From Haemophilus parainfluenzae (GTDB lineage Bacteria > Pseudomonadota > Gammaproteobacteria > Enterobacterales > Pasteurellaceae): a DNA stretch of 64,000 nt. Position 1 is the first letter of the stretch. Each line of letters opens with the position of its first letter. The stretch is from NCBI RefSeq assembly GCF_003252725.1, contig NZ_QEPO01000002.1:372001-436000 (forward strand), given 5' to 3'. The notes below the pieces were generated by a model. It was not told the DNA's origin. It searched no databases and was given only the letters and a program-made list of their open reading frames with translations. The position numbers and the translations under genes are program-made. Of this stretch, positions 55,231 to 64,000 are shown in pieces.

Positions 55231-56682
55231 TTATTTTTTCCCGAATACTCTTACATTCGTAAAACCATTTTCTTTTAAATAAAGCGCTTGAAGTTTACTC
55301 ATCACGCCTCGTTCACAATAAAGCACATAATTTTTACTTTGATCTAATGAACCGAATTGTGAAGATAATTTGTAAAACGGCAATTGCATTACTTGGTGCT
55401 CGTCTGATTCAAATGGATTTTCATCTGTCTCTTCTGGGCTACGAATATCTAAAATAATATCATTTTCGCCAAGCACCGAAATGGTATCTACTTCCACTAC
55501 TTCTTTTTCTGTTTCTTCTGCAATTTGGCGGATATCTAAATATTGTGCATTTTCAACCGCACTTTCCAACACGCCAAAATCAAAGTGATTTTCTTCTTCA
55601 AGAATTTTTTCACGTACCGCTTTAATCGTTGGATTTTTAGAAATCACTCCACAGAATTCCGGCATGGACTTAGCAATATCATCTGTGCCGATCTCTTTCG
55701 CCATCGCGATAATCTGTTCTTTATCATGAGTAATGAGTGGACGTAATACTAACGCATCAGATGCTTCATCAATTAAACGTAAATTGGTTAAAGTTTGGCT
55801 CGAAACTTGTCCGAGCGCCTCACCAGTAACGATCGCTTGAATATCAAAACGTTGTGCAACTTTACTTGCAGCTCGCACCATCATTCGTTTTAATACTACG
55901 CCCATTTGTCCGTTATCGACTTTCTCTAAAATCTCGCCCACTACACCTTCAAAAGGAATGGCAATAAAACGGACTTTATGTGATGAACTATAACGATTCC
56001 AAATATGGTAAGCCATTTGTTTCACGCCAATTTCATGGGCAGCACCACCTAAATTGAAGAAACAATAATGCACACGTGAACCACGGCGAATAAGCATATA
56101 ACTAGATACACCTGAATCAAATCCACCTGAAATCAATGAAAGCACATCTTCTTGTGTCCCAATTGGATAACCACCAAGACCAACATGACGAGCTCTCACC
56201 AGCATCATTTTGTCATCTTCAATATCAATACGCACCGTCACATCAGGATTTTTTAAGCGTACTTTTGCACTTTCAATATGCTGATTTAAACCACCACCGA
56301 TATAACGTTCTGCTTCAATGGAACTAAAATCATGTTTCCCTTTACGTTTTACGCGTACACAAAAGGTTTTGTTTTCTAGTTGAGCAGCGACATCCGCTAA
56401 GGTCAACTCAAAGATATGATGTAAATCGGTAAACGGTTTTTCTTCCACTTCTAAAAAATGATGAATCCCTGGAATGCGTTGTAAAAGCGCAATCAACTCT
56501 TCACGATTGGCTTCATTTTTTGACCGCACTTCGATGTAATCCCAATGACGAACAACCGCTGTTTCTTCATCATATTTCTGTAAAATATTGCGGATATTTG
56601 AAGTCAAAATTTTTGCGAAACGCTTACGCACGGTTTCGCTTTTAATCATAATTTCAGGAAAAAGTTTAACGATAAATTTCAT
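55231..56682 (-). CDS. thiI: tRNA 4-thiouridine synthetase / thiamine sulfurtransferase ThiI
   Basis: ThiI makes 4-thiouridine-8 in tRNA and supplies sulfur for the thiamine thiazole. The 483 residues carry a ferredoxin-like NFLD and THUMP domain (about 1-165), a PP-loop [10 protein letters not shown], and a C-terminal rhodanese domain (about 400-483) with the catalytic Cys456 in YCERGVM. Cys in EFCGVISK is the disulfide partner. With tusE and ttcA this is the third tRNA-thiolation gene of the window. Confidence 0.96.
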   Translation of the reverse strand: MKFIVKLFPEIMIKSETVRKRFAKILTSNIRNILQKYDEETAVVRHWDYIEVRSKNEANREELIALLQRIPGIHHFLEVEEKPFTDLHHIFELTLADVAAQLENKTFCVRVKRKGKHDFSSIEAERYIGGGLNQHIESAKVRLKNPDVTVRIDIEDDKMMLVRARHVGLGGYPIGTQEDVLSLISGGFDSGVSSYMLIRRGSRVHYCFFNLGGAAHEIGVKQMAYHIWNRYSSSHKVRFIAIPFEGVVGEILEKVDNGQMGVVLKRMMVRAASKVAQRFDIQAIVTGEALGQVSSQTLTNLRLIDEASDALVLRPLITHDKEQIIAMAKEIGTDDIAKSMPEFCGVISKNPTIKAVREKILEEENHFDFGVLESAVENAQYLDIRQIAEETEKEVVEVDTISVLGENDIILDIRSPEETDENPFESDEHQVMQLPFYKLSSQFGSLDQSKNYVLYCERGVMSKLQALYLKENGFTNVRVFGKK

Positions 56683-56849
56683 AATAATCTGTGAATAATA
56701 AAAAATGGCCGTATTGTACGCTAAATTCCAGATCCCACAAAGTTCAAATTCTCACGAAAAACTGACCGCACTTTGAAATAAGTTTTTAACATCCCTATAA
56801 AAATCAAGTACAATACGGAGCAATTTATTCATCTGAAAAGGATAATTTA

Positions 56850-57092
56850 ATGGCGCGTAAACCAGCAAATGCTGAACCTGATTTTGAAACAACACTTGCA
56901 CAATTAGAAACAATTGTGACAAAACTTGAAAGCGGTGAATTACCATTGGAAGATGCGCTGAAAGAATTTGAGAACGGTATTAAATTGGCTCAACTTGGTC
57001 AAGAGCGCTTGCAACAAGCAGAACAACGTATTCAAATTTTGTTACAAAAAAGCGAAACCGCCCCATTAAGTGATTATCAAGGGGACGAGTAA
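56850..57092 (+). CDS. xseB: Exodeoxyribonuclease VII small subunit
   Basis: The small helical subunit of exonuclease VII, 80 residues, of which several bind each XseA. The core [36 protein letters not shown] is diagnostic. The gene lies 3 bp before ispA; xseB-ispA-dxs is a conserved order in gamma-proteobacteria. Confidence 0.94.
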   Translation: MARKPANAEPDFETTLAQLETIVTKLESGELPLEDALKEFENGIKLAQLGQERLQQAEQRIQILLQKSETAPLSDYQGDE

Positions 57093-57095
57093 TCC

Positions 57096-57989
57096 ATGAG
57101 TTATCAATTCGGCACTGAACTCAAACAAGTTCAAGATCGTATTAATCAGTTTTTAGCCAATCAATTTGAAGAAATTGACTCTTATAATGCCCCTTTGCGT
57201 GATGCCATGAAATATGGCTTATTACTAGGCGGCAAACGTGTTCGCCCTTTCCTTGTCTATGCAACGGGTAAAATGCTGGGTGCAGAAACAACAGCTTTAG
57301 ATTACGCGGCAGCAGCCATTGAAGCTATCCATGCTTATTCTTTAATCCATGATGATTTGCCTGCCATGGACAACGATGAACTTCGTCGTGGTCAACCAAC
57401 TTGTCATATTGCTTTTGATGAAGCTACTGCCATTTTAGCTGGCGATGCGTTACAAACTTTTGCCTTTGAAATTCTTACTGAAGCCCCTTCTCTTTCTGCA
57501 GAACAAAAATTGCAATTAGTGAAAGCCTTAGCTCAAGCATCTGGCGTACAAGGCATGTGTTTAGGGCAAAGTTTAGATTTAATTTCAGAACACAAACAAG
57601 TTAATTTAGCCGAATTAGAACTTATTCATCGCAACAAAACGGGTGCGTTGCTAACGGCCGCATTAAAACTGGGTTTTATCTGCTCTCCTCACTTTGAAAA
57701 CAAAGAATTAGAGCAACAACTAGAACGTTATTCACAAGCTATTGGTTTAGCTTTCCAAGTACAAGATGACATTTTAGATATTGAAGGTGATAGTGCCGAA
57801 ATCGGTAAACCGGTGGGATCTGATTTAGATTTAGATAAAAGCACTTATCCAAAGCTGTTAGGATTAGAGGGTGCGAAACAAAAAGCCCAAGAACTCTATC
57901 AAACTGCCTTACATGAATTAGACAATTTACCTTTTGATACCACTGCATTGCGTGCATTAGCTGAATTTATTGTCAATCGTAAAAGTTAA
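57096..57989 (+). CDS. ispA: Farnesyl diphosphate synthase
   Basis: IspA condenses dimethylallyl and isopentenyl diphosphates to farnesyl diphosphate. The 297 residues have the first aspartate-rich motif DDLPAMD (about 85-91) and the second DDILD (about 224), with GGKRVRP upstream. It lies between xseB and dxs, giving one isoprenoid operon with the start enzyme of the DXP pathway. ATG 57096 follows the xseB stop. Confidence 0.96.
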   Translation: MSYQFGTELKQVQDRINQFLANQFEEIDSYNAPLRDAMKYGLLLGGKRVRPFLVYATGKMLGAETTALDYAAAAIEAIHAYSLIHDDLPAMDNDELRRGQPTCHIAFDEATAILAGDALQTFAFEILTEAPSLSAEQKLQLVKALAQASGVQGMCLGQSLDLISEHKQVNLAELELIHRNKTGALLTAALKLGFICSPHFENKELEQQLERYSQAIGLAFQVQDDILDIEGDSAEIGKPVGSDLDLDKSTYPKLLGLEGAKQKAQELYQTALHELDNLPFDTTALRALAEFIVNRKS

Positions 57990-58058
57990 TGGTGACAACA
58001 CTGACTTTGATTTTTCAAAGTGCGGTCACTTTTTTCACATTTTAGGACTAACGAATAT

Positions 58059-59912
58059 ATGAACAACTATCCTCTTTTATCCTTAATTAATTCGCCGGAA
58101 GATTTGCGTCTTTTAAATAAAGATCAGCTTCCGCAACTTTGTCAGGAGTTACGGAGTTATCTGTTGGAATCCGTTAGTCAAACCAGTGGTCATTTAGCAT
58201 CTGGTCTTGGTACCGTTGAATTGACTGTTGCATTACACTACATTTTTAAAACCCCTTTTGATCAATTAATTTGGGATGTGGGCCATCAAGCTTACCCACA
58301 CAAAATTTTGACGGGGCGTCGTGATCAAATGTCCACCATTCGCCAAAAAGGCGGTATTCATCCTTTCCCTTGGCGTGAAGAAAGTGAGTTTGATGTATTA
58401 AGTGTTGGACACTCTTCCACTTCAATCAGTGCAGGACTAGGTATTGCTGTTGCGGCAGAACGTGAAAATGCAGGTCGAAAAACCGTTTGTGTGATTGGTG
58501 ACGGTGCTATCACTGCGGGGATGGCATTTGAAGCCTTAAACCATGCGGGTTCTTTGCATACTGATATGTTGGTCATTTTAAATGACAATGAAATGTCTAT
58601 TTCTGAAAATGTGGGGGCATTGAATAATCACCTTGCTCGCATTTTCTCTGGTTCATTATATTCAACGGTTCGTGATGGCAGTAAAAAAATCTTAGATAAA
58701 GTACCGACCGTTAAAAACTTTATGAAGAAAACCGAAGAGCACATGAAAGGCGTAATGTTCTCGCCAGAAAGTACGCTTTTTGAAGAGCTCGGTTTTAACT
58801 ATATTGGACCAATTGATGGGCATAATATTGATGAATTAATTGCCACCTTAAGCAATATGCGCGATCTCAAAGGGCCGCAATTCTTACACATCAAAACTAA
58901 AAAAGGAAAAGGTTACGAGCCTGCAGAAAAAGACCCGATCGGTTTCCATGGCGTACCCAAATTTGACCCAACAAGCGGCCAACTTCCTAAATCAAATGCA
59001 AAACCAACCTATTCAAAAATCTTTGGCGATTGGTTATGTGAAATGGCAGAACAAGACGATAAATTAGTGGGCATCACACCTGCAATGCGTGAAGGTTCTG
59101 GCATGGTTGAATTTTCAGAACGATTCCCACAACAATATTTTGATGTAGCCATCGCTGAGCAACATGCTGTTACCTTTGCAGCCGGTCTTGCAATTGGCGG
59201 TTATAAACCTGTTGTGGCAATTTATTCTACCTTCTTACAACGTGCTTACGATCAACTTATTCATGATGTCGCCATTCAAAACTTACCTGTTCTCTTTGCA
59301 ATCGATCGTGCAGGTATCGTAGGTGCCGATGGTCAAACTCACCAAGGTGCTTTTGATTTAAGTTTTATGCGCTGCATTCCGAATATAATCATTATGACAC
59401 CAAGTGATGAAAATGAATGCCGCCAAATGCTTTATACCGGTTATAAATGTGGTAAACCGGCTGCGGTACGTTATCCGCGTGGAAATGCAATCGGCGTAGA
59501 ATTAACCCCACTTGCTGAATTAGAAATTGGTCGTTCAAAAATGGTTCGTCAAGGTGAAAAAATCGCTATTCTGAATTTTGGTACACTCTTACCAGCTGCT
59601 TTATCTGTGGCAGAAAAACTCAATGCGACTGTTGTCGATATGCGCTTTGTGAAACCAATTGATGAAGCTCGTATTCTAGAAGTGGCAAATACCCATGATG
59701 TCATTGTGACATTAGAAGAAAATGCAATTCAAGGTGGTGCAGGTTCTGCTGTTTCAGAAGTGCTAAATTCTCATGGAAAAACAACCGCACTTTTACAATT
59801 AGGTTTACCTGATATCTTTATTCCGCAAGGCACACAACAAGAAGCGCTTGCTGAAATTAAATTAGATGAAAAAGGGATTGAAGAGCAAATTATTGCCTTT
59901 ATAAAGGGCTAA
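58059..59912 (+). CDS. dxs: 1-deoxy-D-xylulose-5-phosphate synthase
   Basis: A thiamine-diphosphate enzyme that condenses pyruvate and glyceraldehyde-3-phosphate at the start of the DXP pathway. The 617 residues show [13 protein letters not shown], the cofactor motif [18 protein letters not shown] near residue 147, the catalytic glutamate in [15 protein letters not shown], and a transketolase C-terminal domain. ATG 58059 ([10 protein letters not shown]) is chosen; the frame is open 13 codons further but overlaps an uptake core. It is last in xseB-ispA-dxs. Confidence 0.97.
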   Translation: MNNYPLLSLINSPEDLRLLNKDQLPQLCQELRSYLLESVSQTSGHLASGLGTVELTVALHYIFKTPFDQLIWDVGHQAYPHKILTGRRDQMSTIRQKGGIHPFPWREESEFDVLSVGHSSTSISAGLGIAVAAERENAGRKTVCVIGDGAITAGMAFEALNHAGSLHTDMLVILNDNEMSISENVGALNNHLARIFSGSLYSTVRDGSKKILDKVPTVKNFMKKTEEHMKGVMFSPESTLFEELGFNYIGPIDGHNIDELIATLSNMRDLKGPQFLHIKTKKGKGYEPAEKDPIGFHGVPKFDPTSGQLPKSNAKPTYSKIFGDWLCEMAEQDDKLVGITPAMREGSGMVEFSERFPQQYFDVAIAEQHAVTFAAGLAIGGYKPVVAIYSTFLQRAYDQLIHDVAIQNLPVLFAIDRAGIVGADGQTHQGAFDLSFMRCIPNIIIMTPSDENECRQMLYTGYKCGKPAAVRYPRGNAIGVELTPLAELEIGRSKMVRQGEKIAILNFGTLLPAALSVAEKLNATVVDMRFVKPIDEARILEVANTHDVIVTLEENAIQGGAGSAVSEVLNSHGKTTALLQLGLPDIFIPQGTQQEALAEIKLDEKGIEEQIIAFIKG

Positions 59913-60092
59913 ATTCGTTCACTTTGGTTTAATTTTGATATTTTTTAAATATTTTTTCAAAAATATCGAACTATTTCAAAAACACACAGTCTGATACATT
60001 GCTAGTGCACTGCATATTGCAGTTATCTTTTTGAAGTTTCTTATAAATTAAGACCTCCCCGCTATTCAAGTTTTGAGTAGCGGTTTTTTCTT
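59913..60092 (+). ncRNA. Possible small RNA or long 3' leader ending in a terminator
   Basis: This 180-bp stretch has no gene. It contains an AT-rich dyad (GATATTTTT/AAAAATATC, 59937-59967), a perfect palindrome ACTGCATATTGCAGT (60009-60023) and, just before the terminator hairpin, the unpaired run GACCTCCCC that is complementary to ribosome-binding sites. A strong hairpin with T run ends it at 60092. It could be the dxs 3' end or a separate anti-Shine-Dalgarno small RNA. Confidence 0.3.
60059..60090 (+). terminator. Rho-independent terminator after dxs
   Basis: CCGCTA and TAGCGG flank an inner TCAA/TTGA pair, then TTTTTTCTTTTTT. It ends about 180 bp after the dxs stop. Confidence 0.8.
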
Positions 60093-60140
60093 TTTTATAG
60101 GCAAGAAAAGTATATATCTTAAATACCCTTACGGTTGTAT

Positions 60141-60407
60141 TTAAAAAATAGCTTTAGTTCCAAAACGTTTTTCTATTTCTTGTAGCACTTGAATAGGATC
60201 TAATTCTAGTCCTTTACAGTACTCTATAAATTCAAAAATATCTAGACGACGATCTCCTGTCTCTACTTTTCCGATGAAGGATGCTAACACGCCCATTTTT
60301 TGACCTAATGCGCGCTGAGATAAACCAAGCTGATTTCTTTGTTGAGTAAATAACTCTCTCAACCAAGTGTGCTCTAACGAATGAATAGATAATCTTAAAT
60401 TTCTCAT
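60141..60407 (-). CDS. XRE-family (Cro/CI-type) regulator of a small accessory cassette
   Basis: An 88-residue one-domain DNA-binding protein. The helix-turn-helix is in RNQLGLSQRALGQKMGVLASFIGKVETGDRRLDIFEFIEYC (about residues 24-65). The rest is a short C-terminal helix, with no sensor domain. It resembles C-proteins and antitoxin-like regulators. Its ATG 60407 sits 2 bp after a 15-bp palindrome, so the ribosome site (AGGTG) lies inside an operator and autorepression is likely. It is divergent from two small genes. AT-rich composition suggests lateral origin. Confidence 0.85.
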   Translation of the reverse strand: MRNLRLSIHSLEHTWLRELFTQQRNQLGLSQRALGQKMGVLASFIGKVETGDRRLDIFEFIEYCKGLELDPIQVLQEIEKRFGTKAIF

Positions 60408-60409
60408 TG

Positions 60410-60424
60410 CACCTATTTTAGGTG
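60410..60424. promoter_or_regulatory. Operator O1, palindrome at the XRE gene start
   Basis: CACCTATTTTAGGTG, a 15-bp dyad with an unpaired centre base, overlaps the XRE gene's ribosome site. The core ACCTA...TAGGT is shared with O2 and O3. Confidence 0.7.
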
Positions 60425-60433
60425 CTGTTTAAT

Positions 60434-60462
60434 TTGAACCTATTTTAGGTTTAATATATAAT
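60434..60462 (+). promoter_or_regulatory. Promoter with operator O2 for the exported-protein gene
   Basis: TTGAAC (60434-60439), a 17-bp spacer and TATAAT (60457-60462). O2, AACCTATTTTAGGTT (60437-60451), covers the -35 and spacer, so bound protein would block the polymerase. Confidence 0.65.
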
Positions 60463-60470
60463 CATTTTTG

Positions 60471-60485
60471 AACCTAAAATAGGTT
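60471..60485. promoter_or_regulatory. Operator O3
   Basis: AACCTAAAATAGGTT, the exact reverse complement of O2, lies just after the predicted start point (about 60469). Three centres fall at 60417, 60444 and 60478. Confidence 0.7.
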
Positions 60486-60514
60486 TGTTTTATATTTATA
60501 AGTAAGGATTTTAT

Positions 60515-60748
60515 ATGAAAAATTTCAAAAGTTTATTTGTTTTTATCTCAATGATAAGCATCTCTTCTACCTGTTTTGCTGATTGGGAAAGAGCAACCTT
60601 AACAGAACAAGAACCTACTGGAACTCGCTATATTCGTTGCTTTTATAGCACTTTCGATGGTATGCAATTTTCAATAGTTAAGAAAGGAAATTACTGTGCC
60701 CCAAGAGTTGAATATGATCCTGTAACAAATAAAGTAAGAAAGGAATAA
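60515..60748 (+). CDS. Small exported protein of unknown family
   Basis: A 77-residue secreted protein. A signal peptide (MKNFKSLFVFISMISISSTCFA) should be cut before DWERA, giving a 55-residue mature chain. Two cysteines (in IRCFY and NYCAP) could form a disulfide. The rest, including FDGMQFSIVKKG and VEYDPVTNKV, has no domain I recognise. An AAGGATT-type ribosome site precedes the ATG. It is 5 bp before the zinc-ribbon gene and is controlled with it by the XRE protein. No toxin, adhesin or enzyme role can be claimed. Confidence 0.65.
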   Translation: MKNFKSLFVFISMISISSTCFADWERATLTEQEPTGTRYIRCFYSTFDGMQFSIVKKGNYCAPRVEYDPVTNKVRKE

Positions 60749-60753
60749 TTAAT

Positions 60754-61074
60754 ATGAAAGTTGAATTTCCAAGCAGTGAAGCAGAAAATATTTTTAACAC
60801 ATTTAGTCAATGCCCAAATTGCCAAGCCAACTCATTAGAAATTGTCTCTGGTGAATTTCCAAATGTTGATTTAATTTGTAAAAGTTGTGGACAAGTAAAT
60901 GATTTATTTGAAGTATTACAGAACATATTGCCAGATGAAGAAATAGAATGTCCAGAATGTGGTGCATTTGATGTAATTGAAGGGGTATGTTTTGATTGTG
61001 GTTATGAACTTGAAGAAGGACGTGACTACGAAAGAGAAAAAGAACTAGAAAGATTAATGGAAAAAAATGATTAA
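60754..61074 (+). CDS. Double zinc-ribbon protein of unknown function
   Basis: A 106-residue acidic protein without signal or membrane segment. It has two CxxC pairs near the start (CPNC about 21-24, CKSC about 45-48) and two more (CPEC about 70-73, CFDC about 83-86), typical of two zinc ribbons. The tail is a charged helix rich in Glu and Arg. It follows the exported-protein gene by 5 bp and overlaps no neighbour. A cytosolic binding or adaptor role is plausible but unproven. Confidence 0.65.
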   Translation: MKVEFPSSEAENIFNTFSQCPNCQANSLEIVSGEFPNVDLICKSCGQVNDLFEVLQNILPDEEIECPECGAFDVIEGVCFDCGYELEEGRDYEREKELERLMEKND

Positions 61075-61104
61075 AAAAAGGACGCTTTTCAGCGTCCTAA
61101 TTTT
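61073..61104. terminator. Bidirectional terminator cassette / rplT
   Basis: AGGACGCT and AGCGTCCT with loop TTTC; the minus strand runs into TTTTTTTAATC and the plus strand into AATTTTTG. It ends both the accessory cassette and rplT. Confidence 0.85.
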
Positions 61105-61124
61105 TGAATCTAAACTTTAAAAAA

Positions 61125-61481
<357 letters not shown>

Positions 61482-61544
61482 TTAATCTCCTATGTAATAT
61501 TTTTAACTAATTTAACTAATCGTACGTTTTGCTTAAATAACGGC

Positions 61545-61742
61545 TTATGCGTATGGTAAGCAAGCTACTACTAAAACTTGGTCTGCTTTCGCAACCATTG
61601 ATTTATGACGTAAATGACGTTTACGTTTAGTTGTCTTTTTAGTCAAAATATGACGTAAGTGAGATTGTTTACGTTTGAAACCGCCAGAAGCTGTTTTTTT
61701 GAAACGCTTAGCAGCACCACGTACTGTTTTAATTTTAGGCAT
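61545..61742 (-). CDS. rpmI: 50S ribosomal protein L35
   Basis: L35, 65 residues, basic, starting [20 protein letters not shown] 61742 is chosen; the frame is open further upstream but the family N-terminus is clear. It lies between infC and rplT. A 198-bp spacer separates it from infC, with a UUCG hairpin that may belong to the L20 repressor site. Confidence 0.98.
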
Positions 61743-61889
61743 TGTTAAAATAACTCCGCATTTTAAGTTAAACACATAATTAGGCGAATCCGAAGATTAC
61801 TTGTAGGCACTAATTATTCCAATATGGCAAATTGAATTGCCCTTCTCCAAAAGCAATTAGGCTGCGTAGTTTGCCCAATATGCAGTTGT

Positions 61890-61909
61890 ATTCTCACCGA
61901 AGTGAAAAT
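61890..61909 (-). promoter_or_regulatory. Stem with UUCG tetraloop between infC and rpmI (possible L20 operator element)
   Basis: On the minus strand ATTTTCAC-TTCG-GTGAGAAT gives an 8-bp stem (one G-T). In E. coli an L20-binding structure upstream of rpmI lets L20 repress the operon. Whether this is that site is not established. Confidence 0.35.
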
Positions 61910-61940
61910 TCGATTATCTAGATCAAATCTAAATAAAAAA

Positions 61941-62486
61941 TTATTTTTTCTTAGGTGCTAACACCATTACCGCTTGGCGACCTTCTAATTTACCCGGTGC
62001 AGATTCCACTACTGAAATATCAGCCAAATCGTTTTTAACACGTTCTAATACGTCTAAACCGATATCTTGGTGAGCCATTTCACGACCACGGAAACGTACA
62101 GTAATTTTCGCTTTATCGCCATCTTCTAAGAAACGAATTAAGCTACGTAATTTAACTTGGTAGTCACCTTCGTCAGTACCTGGACGGAATTTAATTTCCT
62201 TCACTTGTACAACTTTTTGCTTTTTCTTCTGTTCTTTTGCGGTTTTGCTCTTTTCATAGAGGAATTTGCCGTAGTTCATAATACGACAAACCGGTGGTTC
62301 GGCATTCGGACTGATCTCAACTAAATCAAGCGCTGCTTGTTCTGCCATATCTAAGGCCTGTTGGATTGATACAATCCCCGCTTGTTCACCATCTTGGTCA
62401 ATCAAACGAACTTCTTTTACTCGAATTTCATCGTTAATGCGATTCGGGCGGTTAGCTGCCGGAGCTTTTTTTACGGTTTTGATAAT
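61941..62486 (-). CDS. infC: Translation initiation factor IF-3 (AUU start)
   Basis: IF-3 keeps 30S subunits free and checks the start codon. The frame extends upstream of the first near-cognate (TTG 62405) to an AUU codon at 62486, preceded by an AGAAGGA ribosome site. Starting there gives 181 residues with the canonical [18 protein letters not shown]-terminal domain and the C-terminal segment [20 protein letters not shown]. The rare AUU start is the basis of IF-3 self-regulation in enterics, and is conserved here. rpmI and rplT follow. Confidence 0.95.
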   Translation of the reverse strand: MIKTVKKAPAANRPNRINDEIRVKEVRLIDQDGEQAGIVSIQQALDMAEQAALDLVEISPNAEPPVCRIMNYGKFLYEKSKTAKEQKKKQKVVQVKEIKFRPGTDEGDYQVKLRSLIRFLEDGDKAKITVRFRGREMAHQDIGLDVLERVKNDLADISVVESAPGKLEGRQAVMVLAPKKK

Positions 62487-62628
62487 GTTATTCCTTCTAT
62501 TTATTTAAGATAAAACCCACTGCATTTAAAACAGAAGATTTCTTCAATCATTTGCTATAAAAACAAACAAAAAACGGGCAAAATTTTATAGTATTTGCCT
62601 CGTTTATGCAACAAGGATTTCTATTCCT

Positions 62629-63447
62629 TTAAATATCAGCGGGTAAAGCACTTATTTCAGCAGAAATACTTTCACCAAATTGAAGTAATTTTTCTAATCT
62701 TGCGGTTTCAATACACACCATTGTTCTATACCCTTCAGGCTGCATCGCACTTGGCGTTTTCTCCCAAGGATTCCATAGCACAATTGAATCTGCATGATGA
62801 TGGGTAATTTGAATACGTCGATTAAATGCTTTATCCACCAACAATGTTTTATTTTCTTCTAATGAATAAATACAATCGACGCCCTGTTCAATTCTGCGTG
62901 TTGCAGGTACTTCTGTATGTTTACCTTGTAATGAGTCATAACAACGACTTGGTAAATTTTGGACTTCAATTTGTGAAATATCACCAATATTAAAATAACT
63001 GTGTAATGCAGCTTGAGCAGGTTCTTGCCCTAAATGCGTTAAAGTCATTGTGCATTTATCGGTAAATTCCATTTTCATTTTGGCTTCAATCACACCATAT
63101 TCAGAAAAGAGCGAAAATTCTAACCGCACTTTATTCGCTTGCAGATCATAGTCACTTAATTGCCACAAACGTAAACGCGCTGTGCCGTGTGAAGGTTGTT
63201 TTACACCACCAAACCAAGGGTAACAAAGCGGTACACCACCACGAATCGCGACACCTCGTGTAAAAGGTTCAATCTCACTTAACCAAAAGACATCCTGCTC
63301 TGACCCTTTAGGCTGCCAATTTAATAGCTGTGCCCCTTGTAGTGCAATTCGAGCTGCTCCTACTGGGTGATTTAAAGTTAAAACAGGAATTTCATTGATA
63401 CGTTCTAAAGTTAATTCTGGTGTTAATTGTTGAATTTGTGCTGTCAT
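62629..63447 (-). CDS. D-hexose-6-phosphate mutarotase (YeaD-like)
   Basis: An aldose-1-epimerase-fold enzyme of 272 residues interconverting alpha- and beta-hexose-6-phosphates. YeaD-type motifs are visible: GAQLLNWQPKGSEQDVFWLSE near residue 40, RGGVPLCYPWFG near 72, ALHSYFNIGDISQIEVQNL around 145, and VLWNPWEKTP near 230. It sits between infC and thrS, which are usually adjacent, so this arrangement reflects local rearrangement in Pasteurellaceae. Confidence 0.9.
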   Translation of the reverse strand: MTAQIQQLTPELTLERINEIPVLTLNHPVGAARIALQGAQLLNWQPKGSEQDVFWLSEIEPFTRGVAIRGGVPLCYPWFGGVKQPSHGTARLRLWQLSDYDLQANKVRLEFSLFSEYGVIEAKMKMEFTDKCTMTLTHLGQEPAQAALHSYFNIGDISQIEVQNLPSRCYDSLQGKHTEVPATRRIEQGVDCIYSLEENKTLLVDKAFNRRIQITHHHADSIVLWNPWEKTPSAMQPEGYRTMVCIETARLEKLLQFGESISAEISALPADI

Positions 63448-63518
63448 ATTCGCCTCCTTGTGATAAGGCTATTATATAGAAGAAAGAGAGACTTGAGTTT
63501 ATTTTTATACTGTGAATA

Positions 63519-63552
63519 TAAAAAAACCGCACATCAAAGTGCGGTCATTTTT
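63519..63552 (-). terminator. Uptake-sequence hairpin after thrS
   Basis: ACCGCAC and GTGCGGT pair with TT/AA-type loop bases; on the minus strand it ends in a T run, 25 bp after the thrS stop. Confidence 0.75.
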
Positions 63553-63574
63553 AATTAAGATTTTAAAGAATTAA

Positions 63575-64000
63575 TTACTCTTCACCCAATAATTTCAACT
63601 CACGTTGTCTTACTTGGGATTTTAAGATTTCAGCAAATTCTTCAATCGTGAAAGTGCCTAAATCAGCACCTTTACGAGTACGTACTGCCACTTTGCCTTC
63701 TGCGATTTCTTTATCACCGCAAACGAGCATATAAGGCACGCGACGTAAGGTATGTTCGCGGATCTTGAAGCCAACTTTTTCATTACGTAAATCTGCTTTA
63801 ACACGTAATCCCGCATCAGAAAGTTGTTTCACTACTTTTTGCACGTAATCCGCTTGGCTATCTGTAATATTCATGACAATCGCTTGAACTGGTGCTAACC
63901 ATGCAGGGAAGAAACCCGCATATTCTTCAGTAATGATACCGATAAAACGTTCAATCGAACCTAAAATCGCACGGTGAATCATAACGGGTGTACGACGGTC
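63575..64000 (-). CDS. thrS: Threonyl-tRNA synthetase, C-terminal part (cut by window edge)
   Basis: A frame open to the right edge gives the last 142 residues of a class II synthetase. It shows [38 protein letters not shown] (class II motif 3 region) and the anticodon-binding domain [42 protein letters not shown]. The 5' two thirds, including motifs 1 and 2 and the editing domain, lie outside. Proximity to infC-rpmI-rplT agrees with the usual operon neighbourhood. Confidence 0.97.
   Translation of the reverse strand, partial: DRRTPVMIHRAILGSIERFIGIITEEYAGFFPAWLAPVQAIVMNITDSQADYVQKVVKQLSDAGLRVKADLRNEKVGFKIREHTLRRVPYMLVCGDKEIAEGKVAVRTRKGADLGTFTIEEFAEILKSQVRQRELKLLGEE

Noticed and set aside
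60141-60407. XRE gene as evidence of a prophage
   Set aside because: No integrase, structural or lysis genes are nearby and the flanks are intact housekeeping genes.

Overview
The window is a 64 kb piece of a Pasteurellaceae chromosome, most like Haemophilus and best matching H. parainfluenzae or a close relative. Three things support this. The DNA-uptake core AAGTGCGGT (or its complement ACCGCACTT) recurs throughout, often as head-to-head pairs forming terminators. The proteins are close to remembered H. influenzae ones (FabA, YbaK, TusE, MukBEF, Fnr). Base composition is AT-rich. Species assignment is an inference; no search was run.

Layout. 1-4.2 kb: end of a Lon-like protease gene, fabA with a candidate FadR site, ybaK, an Usg/Asd-like gene, a purine permease and a DsrE-family gene. 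4.3-11.9 kb: recB-recD, grxB and the yjjP-yjjB exporter pair with an FNR-like site. 12-18.5 kb: dps with an OxyR-type operator, then an accessory peptide/nickel-type ABC importer with a Tat-type binding protein, a permease, a permease-ATPase fusion and a second ATPase, driven by two look-alike CRP-type promoters. 18.6-18.95 kb: an orphan SUKH (SMI1/KNR4) immunity-like gene. 19-25 kb: cdd, metE with MetJ boxes, a SemiSWEET, a Mop protein, tusE-ttcA and a tRNA-Leu(CAA). 25-26.8 kb: two ferritins followed by a 770-bp gene-free stretch with Fur-like sites and an 18-bp inverted repeat bounding 401 bp. 26.8-38 kb: sbcB, a DMT transporter, mukF-mukE-mukB, an unlisted 31-codon membrane peptide gene, fnr and uspE. 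38-48.5 kb: a DUF4198 protein with a CRP site, a LOG enzyme, topA, a LysR regulator, an RNase AM-like PHP enzyme, a peptidase-E-like gene, pyrD and pepN. 48.6-60 kb: purE-purK with a PurR box, an aspartate aminotransferase, moaA and moaCDE with a Moco riboswitch, a YvcK/CofD-like gene, thiI and xseB-ispA-dxs. 60-61.1 kb: a small accessory cassette (XRE regulator, small exported protein, double zinc-ribbon protein) around three near-identical palindromes. 61.1-64 kb: rplT, rpmI and infC (AUU start), a hexose-6-phosphate mutarotase and the 3' end of thrS.

Most genes are core housekeeping. Recurrent themes are redox and oxygen control (Fnr, UspE, Dps/OxyR, ferritins, GrxB), sulfur and molybdenum cofactor chemistry (TusE, TtcA, ThiI, MoaACDE, Mop) and DNA maintenance (RecBD, SbcB, MukBEF, TopA, XseB). 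The least explained parts are the 60.1-61.1 kb cassette with its operator triplet, the ABC importer with its duplicated promoter module, the SUKH orphan and the inverted-repeat block beside the ferritins. I saw no CRISPR array, rRNA, prophage or intact insertion sequence.
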